From Candidatus Formimonas warabiya (GTDB taxonomy: Bacteria > Bacillota > Dehalobacteriia > Dehalobacteriales > Dehalobacteriaceae), in assembly GCF_002777255.1 (NCBI RefSeq), contig NZ_CP017634.1, positions 3,484,903 to 3,548,902 of the forward strand: DNA of 64,000 bases, read 5' to 3'. Within the stretch, counting starts at the first letter, position 1. Each line of letters starts with the position of its first letter. The notes under the pieces were generated by a model. It did not search any database and had not been told where the DNA came from. It was given only the letters and a program-made list of their open reading frames with translations. Shown piece by piece: positions 59,450 to 64,000 of this stretch. The position numbers were made by a program, and so were the translations under genes.

Positions 59450-59581
59450 TTAGGGAAGGCTGTCCACCACTTCCATAATTTCTGTGACACTATTTGAAGT
59501 ATAGCTTGTTTCTTCCTGGGCATCGGTTTGCGTTTTATCCGGCCGCTTCCCTTGGTTTTGCGGTGTTTTCTTGTTCTCCAC
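59450..59581 (-). CDS. Small hydrophilic protein (43 residues)
   Basis: The start is GTG 59579-59581, six bases after AGGGGTG; a GTG at 59588-59590 is an alternative. The product is polar and probably unstructured (KTPQNQGKRPDKTQTDAQEE), ending in a short hydrophobic stretch VTEIMEVVDSLP. The gene faces the cysteine-peptide gene across a shared terminator, which supports both being expressed. It is unrecognised; possible roles include a regulatory or accessory peptide. Confidence 0.45.
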   Translation of the reverse strand: MENKKTPQNQGKRPDKTQTDAQEETSYTSNSVTEIMEVVDSLP

Positions 59582-59791
59582 GGACTTCACCCCTATCAAT
59601 GATATTTTTGTTAGTCTCTGCCTAAGGCAATCCTTTTATGAAGGAAATATCTGCCAAATAATTGTATAAAAAGGTCGATTTTCGCGGGGAACTCCGCTCT
59701 TCTCAGAAAAAGCAGGGTTGAATTTATTTCCCCTAGAATAGGCCCGAAGAAATTTTTTACCATAAAATATGCGCCTTTCTCTTGGATAAAG

Positions 59792-59820
59792 TTGAAAAAT
59801 CTGCTCAAGATCAATATAAT
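59792..59820 (+). promoter_or_regulatory. Predicted sigma-A promoter of dapL
   Basis: TTGAAA (59792-59797) and consensus TATAAT (59815-59820) are 17 bases apart, 48 bases before the dapL start. I see no lysine-riboswitch architecture in the short leader. The preceding 59591-59791 has no gene. Confidence 0.75.
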
Positions 59821-59868
59821 GTTTCCATATCGTTCTAAATTTTCACGGAAAGGAGATTGAAGTAAAAT

Positions 59869-61098
59869 ATGGCACATGTAAATGAAGATTACCTAAAATT
59901 GCCCGGAAGTTACCTTTTTTCGGAAATTGCCCGCCGAGTCACCCAGTTTAAAATAGAAAACCCTCAGGCCGATATCATCAAACTAGGTATCGGAGATGTT
60001 ACCCGGCCCCTTCCCCAGGCTGTTGTGGAGGCTATGAAAGGGGCGGTGGAAGAAATGGGCCGCCAGGAAACCTTTCGGGGTTATGGTCCGGAACAGGGAT
60101 ATGATTTTCTGATCAAAAAAATAATCGAAAACGATTTCCTTCCCAGGGGAGTAGAACTGGCCCTTGATGAGGTGTTTGTCAGCGACGGCGCAAAGACCGA
60201 TACGGGCAACTTTCAGGAGCTGTTCGCCCAGGACAACATTCTGGCTGTGAGCGATCCGGTTTACCCGGTTTACGTAGACAGCAATGTTATGGCAGGACGG
60301 ACCGGCCCTGTAAACCAAAACAAACAATTTGACAAAATCGTCTACCTCCCCTGCACTGAGGAAAACGGCATGAAACCTCCCCTCCCTCAGACCAGAGTGG
60401 ACATGATTTATCTGTGCTTTCCCAACAACCCCACCGGGATGACGCTTTCTAAAGAGGAACTGAAAAAATGGGTGGATTATGCCAAGGAAAACAGGTCCAT
60501 CATCTTGTTTGACGCTGCCTATGAGGCTTTCATCCGGGAGGAGGGAGTCCCCCACAGCATCTTCGAAATTGAGGGAGCCCGAGAGGTAGCGGTGGAATTC
60601 AGGAGCTTTTCCAAGACCGCCGGTTTTACTGGAACCAGGTGTGCTTATACCATCGTGCCCAAAGAAGTGAAAGCTTACGACGCCAAGGGCAAGGCCTACA
60701 GCCTGAATCCCTTGTGGCTAAGAAGACAAACCACCAAATTCAATGGCGTCTCCTACCCGGTTCAGGTCGGTGCAGCTGCGGTCTTTTCCCCGGAAGGGCA
60801 AAAGCAGATCAAAGAAATTATCAACTACTACATGGAAAATGCCCGAATTATCAGGGAAGGTCTGAAAAATGCCGGCTACCAGGTATTCGGAGGGATCAAC
60901 GCCCCCTACATCTGGCTGAAGACTCCCGGTAATATGGGATCCTGGGAATTTTTCGATAAACTGATGAAGGAAGCCAACGTGATCGGCACCCCCGGCGCCG
61001 GCTTTGGCGCAGGCGGAGAAGGATATTTCAGGTTAACCGCCTTTGGTACCAGGGAAAACACAGAAAAGGCCATTGAAAGAATCAGGACGAAGCTATAA
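59869..61098 (+). CDS. dapL: LL-diaminopimelate aminotransferase
   Basis: Encodes 409 residues after AAAGGAG. It transfers an amino group from glutamate to tetrahydrodipicolinate, giving LL-diaminopimelate for lysine and peptidoglycan. Family landmarks are [17 protein letters not shown] at the N-terminus, [42 protein letters not shown] and [17 protein letters not shown] with the PLP lysine, then [21 protein letters not shown]. Length and all motifs match DapL of Desulfitobacterium-like clostridia. It is transcribed alone, with its own promoter and terminator. Confidence 0.95.
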   Translation: MAHVNEDYLKLPGSYLFSEIARRVTQFKIENPQADIIKLGIGDVTRPLPQAVVEAMKGAVEEMGRQETFRGYGPEQGYDFLIKKIIENDFLPRGVELALDEVFVSDGAKTDTGNFQELFAQDNILAVSDPVYPVYVDSNVMAGRTGPVNQNKQFDKIVYLPCTEENGMKPPLPQTRVDMIYLCFPNNPTGMTLSKEELKKWVDYAKENRSIILFDAAYEAFIREEGVPHSIFEIEGAREVAVEFRSFSKTAGFTGTRCAYTIVPKEVKAYDAKGKAYSLNPLWLRRQTTKFNGVSYPVQVGAAAVFSPEGQKQIKEIINYYMENARIIREGLKNAGYQVFGGINAPYIWLKTPGNMGSWEFFDKLMKEANVIGTPGAGFGAGGEGYFRLTAFGTRENTEKAIERIRTKL

Positions 61099-61228
61099 GG
61101 AAATTAGGGGGGGAAATTCGGGGACGGTTCTTGAATTGAATTATGGTAAAAGTGTGCATGGTTCCCATTAAATTCAGCCTATAATTTTTATTATCTGATT
61201 TGGTTGTTGGCACTTAATGATACAGCAT

Positions 61229-61257
61229 CTGCGGGCTCTTCGGGGCCCGCAGTTTTT
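61229..61257 (+). terminator. Rho-independent terminator after dapL
   Basis: CTGCGGGC (61229-61236) pairs with GCCCGCAG (61245-61252) and a T run follows. It lies 130 bases after dapL. A GGGGACGGTTCTT repeat fragment sits at about 61125, like that at 14637. The remaining 61099-61472 holds no gene except the promoter below. Confidence 0.85.
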
Positions 61258-61330
61258 ATTTTTAAGCATAAAAATAGGCTGGTACCCAACGAATTATTTC
61301 GTTTGCAACAGCCATAATTAACTTTCGTTA

Positions 61331-61359
61331 TTGACTTCTCACAGAAATATTGCTATACT
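61331..61359 (+). promoter_or_regulatory. Predicted promoter of the DUF6323/DUF6179-like pair
   Basis: TTGACT (61331-61336) and TATACT (61354-61359) are 17 bases apart. A 110-base AT-rich leader with the dyad AATTATT/AATAATT follows before the GTG start. Confidence 0.6.
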
Positions 61360-61472
61360 AAAACTTGGTACATAAATTATTATTTATACAATAATTCTAT
61401 TTTACTATATCATGTTTGATTATCTTTGTCAAGAGACCTGAGAAAAATTTTTCTGTTGGGGAGGTGTCACTT

Positions 61473-61982
61473 GTGCAGAACATGATTTCTCTTTCCTTTC
61501 CCTTAGCTGCCCTTTCAAAACGTACCGCCCTTGAGGAAATTATGAAAACAAATGAACTGTCCCACCGGTATGGCCTGATCTTAACGGAGAAGGACGCTAT
61601 TGACCTTGTGGAGACGAGGAATGGGGCCCTTCAGGCAAATGGGAGAATCGAAATAGGAAGCGGAACCATTGGCCAAATCATCGTCTCCTTTTGCTCTTCA
61701 TCCTTTATCTGGCAGGAAAACTATGTACAGACCCTTCATGATCTGGTGGAGGCTTTCTACTATCTGAAAAATGAAACCTTGGATTTACTTCCCGACGATG
61801 ATCTGATTAAGTTGATGCGGGACTACTTTGAAAACCGGTGCAAAGGATCACTGGAACTGCTGTTTAACCGAGACCTGGAACAGTTGGCCCGGAACCTGCG
61901 TTATGGTGTGGAGGATTATGCCAATTTAGATGAGGTATCGGAGGATCCGGAGGATTACTTGGATGAGGAGGAGATGTTTTGA
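61473..61982 (+). CDS. DUF6323-like protein of unknown function
   Basis: The start is GTG 61473, six bases after GGGGAGGTG; ATG 61482 is an alternative (169 residues). The sequence YGLILTEKDAIDLVETRNGA, then GRIEIGSGTIGQIIVSFCSS and VQTLHDLVEAFYYLKNETLD, fits what I recall as DUF6323. No membrane span, signal peptide or catalytic motif is evident. The C-terminus is very acidic (DEVSEDPEDYLDEEEMF). It overlaps the following gene by four bases. The function is unknown; the family recurs in clostridia next to the same partner. Confidence 0.75.
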   Translation: MQNMISLSFPLAALSKRTALEEIMKTNELSHRYGLILTEKDAIDLVETRNGALQANGRIEIGSGTIGQIIVSFCSSSFIWQENYVQTLHDLVEAFYYLKNETLDLLPDDDLIKLMRDYFENRCKGSLELLFNRDLEQLARNLRYGVEDYANLDEVSEDPEDYLDEEEMF

Positions 61983-63346
61983 ATCCCGACGCTAATCAAT
62001 TTGCGCTTTCCCTGATGGACCAGGGCTACAGGGCTAATATTTTTACCGGGGCGGAAATCGAGGCCATCCAGATACAGGTTTTGCAGCTGTTAAAGGAGTA
62101 TATCCTGAAGTATACACACTATGACAGCAGTTCTGTAAAGGAAGAAACCGCCCAGTCTATCCTGCAGTCAATCTTTTATTGTATCAATTCCTATCTGATG
62201 GGCTTGGAAAATCATGAGCAGAGCATACGTATTTTAAAAACTACCGGTATTAAAGAGATCCACAGGAGAGGGCTCGAACTGACAAAAAACCAGGTGTGTC
62301 AAGCCAGGGACATTTATCAAGAGGTAAAAAGCACCAAGCTGGAAGTTTCCCTTACTGCCTATGAGGACACGATCAATGAAGGAATTCAGTCCTTTTTTCA
62401 AAATTATGACGTTTATTTTGACGCCCACAACACGGTGGCAAATATTGATTATCCCCTGCTCTGTGATGATATGAGCCGGACCGGTATTTCCTATATCAAA
62501 AATTATCTGGAAAAACTGAAGATGGAAAACGAACTGTGCAGACACTTCTCGCCAGAGGAAATCAACTTGCTTTTAAAAGGCTATGGCCAGCAGTATGGCT
62601 TTGAGTGCACAGAAATGTTGATTAATATTTCCGAGTTAATTCTGAAAAACGCTTTGTTTTCTGTTCTGCTGGGCAAAAGGGCAATTGAGCTCACCCTCTC
62701 TTGGGGGGAATGCGATCTGATCGGAAAAACTTTGCAGAACCTCACCAAGCAGCAGTGTTGGGAAAGGGTACAAAATGCCTTGGATAACATGCTTAGGGAA
62801 TTACAGGATATCAGCCCTTCATTAAAGACATACCTCCGGGAGTTTCTCTGGGCATTCTTTCCCGCGCTGTATCATGCCATAGAGCAGAATACCCTTCCTT
62901 CTTTATTGGTGGTTTCGCAAAGGATGGATCCGCCGCCGGTGCTCCTTTATGAAGCGGGAGAAAAACTAAGTGACGAGCAATTGCGTGCCGTTATTGATGA
63001 ACTGCAGCACTGCGGAGACGGCCCGGCAAAGGCCTCCCTGATCATGTCCAAAGTCCGTAGCCTGGAGGATTTGATGGAGATTTTAGGGGCAGATTGCCTT
63101 TTCGGCAATGAATATGCCGCTGTTTTTGATCTGCTGGGTGATTACGAAATGGCGATCCTGGTGGCAAAATTTTTTGAAGATACAACCTTTACCGGCACCC
63201 GTGACCTGTTTGTGGATGAGTGGCACAGGACGGCAAATGAAACGCAGTGGTTGACCCATTTTGTGCATTATCTCACCAAAGGGGCCAGTGATCGGCAGCA
63301 AAAAATTATCGATTTGGCAAAAAGTTTGGCAAACAGCACCGGTTAA
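61979..63346 (+). CDS. DUF6179-like protein of unknown function
   Basis: Encodes 455 residues from TTG 61979-61981 preceded by GAGGAGGAG; start and upstream stop overlap. The protein is alpha-helical in appearance (IQVLQLLKEYILKYTHY, AQSILQSIFYCINSYLMGL) with no membrane span. I recall it as DUF6179, the regular neighbour of DUF6323. Translational coupling suggests a stoichiometric complex. No enzyme motif is visible, so no function is offered. Confidence 0.75.
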   Translation: MNPDANQFALSLMDQGYRANIFTGAEIEAIQIQVLQLLKEYILKYTHYDSSSVKEETAQSILQSIFYCINSYLMGLENHEQSIRILKTTGIKEIHRRGLELTKNQVCQARDIYQEVKSTKLEVSLTAYEDTINEGIQSFFQNYDVYFDAHNTVANIDYPLLCDDMSRTGISYIKNYLEKLKMENELCRHFSPEEINLLLKGYGQQYGFECTEMLINISELILKNALFSVLLGKRAIELTLSWGECDLIGKTLQNLTKQQCWERVQNALDNMLRELQDISPSLKTYLREFLWAFFPALYHAIEQNTLPSLLVVSQRMDPPPVLLYEAGEKLSDEQLRAVIDELQHCGDGPAKASLIMSKVRSLEDLMEILGADCLFGNEYAAVFDLLGDYEMAILVAKFFEDTTFTGTRDLFVDEWHRTANETQWLTHFVHYLTKGASDRQQKIIDLAKSLANSTG

Positions 63347-63357
63347 TCCCGGGCTGC

Positions 63358-63798
63358 TCAGAATGATCCCTTGCTTTTACTTTTCCCGTCCCGGATCACC
63401 TGGTCCCAAGCCTCCACCAGCATCTCCGCCGTCGTCCCGGTTAATTGCTTGCAGCCTTTGTTGAAAAATCTTTGGGGCAATGTTCTTTGCCTCCGCAGTT
63501 CTCTGCAGCAGGAAGAGCCAAACCGGTCGACAAACTGTTTATACAGGTCGGGAACCAATTGGTTCCCTTTGGGATGGGGAAACCGGCTGGACAGAATTCC
63601 CGAGACCATCACCAGGCCAACGAGAGCTCCGCAGGAACATCCGCTTCCCATGCCATGTCTAAAATACTTTGCCGCCGCCAGGGTCTCTTGGGGTAAACGA
63701 AGGTCCCAGATCTGGTCCGCCGCCATTAAGACCGCTTCACAACAGTTACGGCCCTGATGCATGGCTTCTTTACTGATTTCCGAAGCTTTCTGTGCCAA
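63358..63798 (-). CDS. C_GCAxxG_C_C-family protein (redox-type cysteine protein)
   Basis: No ATG is placed well; TTG 63796-63798 after AAGGAGG (12 bases) or the adjacent CTG are the best starts (about 146 residues). The family pattern is visible: EAMHQGRNCCEAVL, then GSGCSCGALVGLVMVSGIL, then a CCREL and a final KGCKQLTG. Members are about 130-150 residues and are thought to be redox or transport-associated; none is well characterised. It overlaps the 3' end of the upstream membrane protein gene by about 29 bases. Convergent with the DUF6179-like gene 11 bases away. Confidence 0.75.
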   Translation of the reverse strand: MAQKASEISKEAMHQGRNCCEAVLMAADQIWDLRLPQETLAAAKYFRHGMGSGCSCGALVGLVMVSGILSSRFPHPKGNQLVPDLYKQFVDRFGSSCCRELRRQRTLPQRFFNKGCKQLTGTTAEMLVEAWDQVIRDGKSKSKGSF

Positions 63799-64000
63799 CA
63801 GGCAACTCTCCCTCCTTCTTTTTGATGCCGATCCAAAGCATACCACCCCATAAGCTGCACAAGCTGACCAAAAAGGCATAGAGCACCGACGCCGTAAAAG
63901 CAGCAGCAGGCTGCACCCCAAACGGAGCGAGAAGCGTAATATAGGCACCTTCCCGGATGCCGTAACCATTAATCCCTACCGGCACCATGGAAATGGCGGC
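63770..64000 (-). CDS. Flippase-like membrane protein (LPG synthase TM/UPF0104 family), partial
   Basis: Only the last 76 codons are inside the window; the stop is at 63770-63772. AAISMVPVGINGYGIREGAY followed by two hydrophobic spans (PAAAFTASVLYAFLVSLCSL, then GGMLWIG) matches the C-terminus of the YbhN/UPF0104 family with its PxGxxGxREG motif. Such proteins flip or modify lipids in the membrane. The N-terminal part lies beyond the window edge. Confidence 0.75.
   Translation of the reverse strand, partial: AAISMVPVGINGYGIREGAYITLLAPFGVQPAAAFTASVLYAFLVSLCSLWGGMLWIGIKKKEGELPVGTESFGNQ

Noticed and set aside
59620..59868. Lysine riboswitch upstream of dapL
   Set aside because: A normal sigma-A promoter lies only 48 bases before the start, leaving no room for the aptamer, and no expected conserved blocks were seen.

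Overview
The window looks like a chromosome segment of an anaerobic, low-to-middle GC Firmicute of the Clostridia (Peptococcaceae-like). Grounds: strong AAGGAGG-type ribosome sites with many GTG/TTG starts, an FHA-FtsW/RodA-PBP cell-wall cluster, a Bacillus-type three-subunit succinate dehydrogenase/fumarate reductase, two-subunit class I fumarase, membrane pyrophosphatases and DapL-type lysine synthesis. This is inference from gene content; no rRNA or other taxonomic marker is present. Nearly all genes up to about 59 kb lie on the minus strand, so operons read from high to low coordinates.

Layout. 0-4.3 kb: vitamin B6 kinase (cut by the window edge), HD-domain protein, class B PBP, FtsW/RodA, FHA protein. 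4.4-6.9 kb: membrane pyrophosphatase copy 1. 7-14.4 kb: AraC-type regulator, malic enzyme, fumarase beta/alpha, SdhB, SdhA, SdhC and SucD, which is a succinyl-CoA to pyruvate route. The partner gene sucC survives only as a 3' stump next to palindromic repeats. 14.8-33.6 kb: a catabolic island with two near-duplicate modules, each of CaiB/BaiF CoA-transferase, B12-binding subunit and mutase large subunit of the methylmalonyl-CoA mutase family. Around them lie a biotin-type carboxyltransferase, an amidohydrolase, a BadI/MenB-like ring hydrolase, an old-yellow-enzyme reductase, a thiolase with its DUF35 partner, an aromatic-acid-type MFS importer and an AMP-forming acyl/aryl-CoA ligase. At least five gene remnants show an ancestral tandem duplication followed by complementary decay. 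A divergent sigma-54 activator (34.0-36.0 kb), a good -24/-12 promoter and a palindromic upstream site probably control the island. 36.3-38.8 kb: pyrophosphatase copy 2, identical in protein outside the leader peptide. 39-50.5 kb: AEC transporter and a TetR-led nine-gene chemosensory operon (tetR-cheY-cheA-cheW-mcp-cheR-cheB-hybrid kinase-response regulator).

50.7-59.1 kb: a second B12 locus. A single-chain protein has an N-terminal B12-binding domain and a mutase-type barrel. It is accompanied by a KamB-like reactivase, an 80-residue protein, a transporter, an FAD oxidoreductase with a four-cysteine cluster, a fold-type I PLP enzyme, a RidA protein and an unknown 150-residue protein. I read it as an uncharacterised amino-acid-type degradation pathway. 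59.2-59.6 kb holds two tiny convergent genes sharing a terminator, one encoding a four-cysteine peptide. 59.8-64 kb: dapL, a DUF6323/DUF6179-like pair, a C_GCAxxG_C_C protein and the end of a membrane flippase-like gene.

How it may work together (inference): the island activates and rearranges a cyclic or branched acid to CoA esters feeding succinyl-CoA. SucD, Sdh, fumarase and malic enzyme then carry carbon to pyruvate, and the pyrophosphatases recover energy from the PPi released by acyl-CoA ligation. The strongest candidates for undescribed biology are the divergent mutase/CoA-transferase modules and the 50.7-59.1 kb B12 mutase locus.
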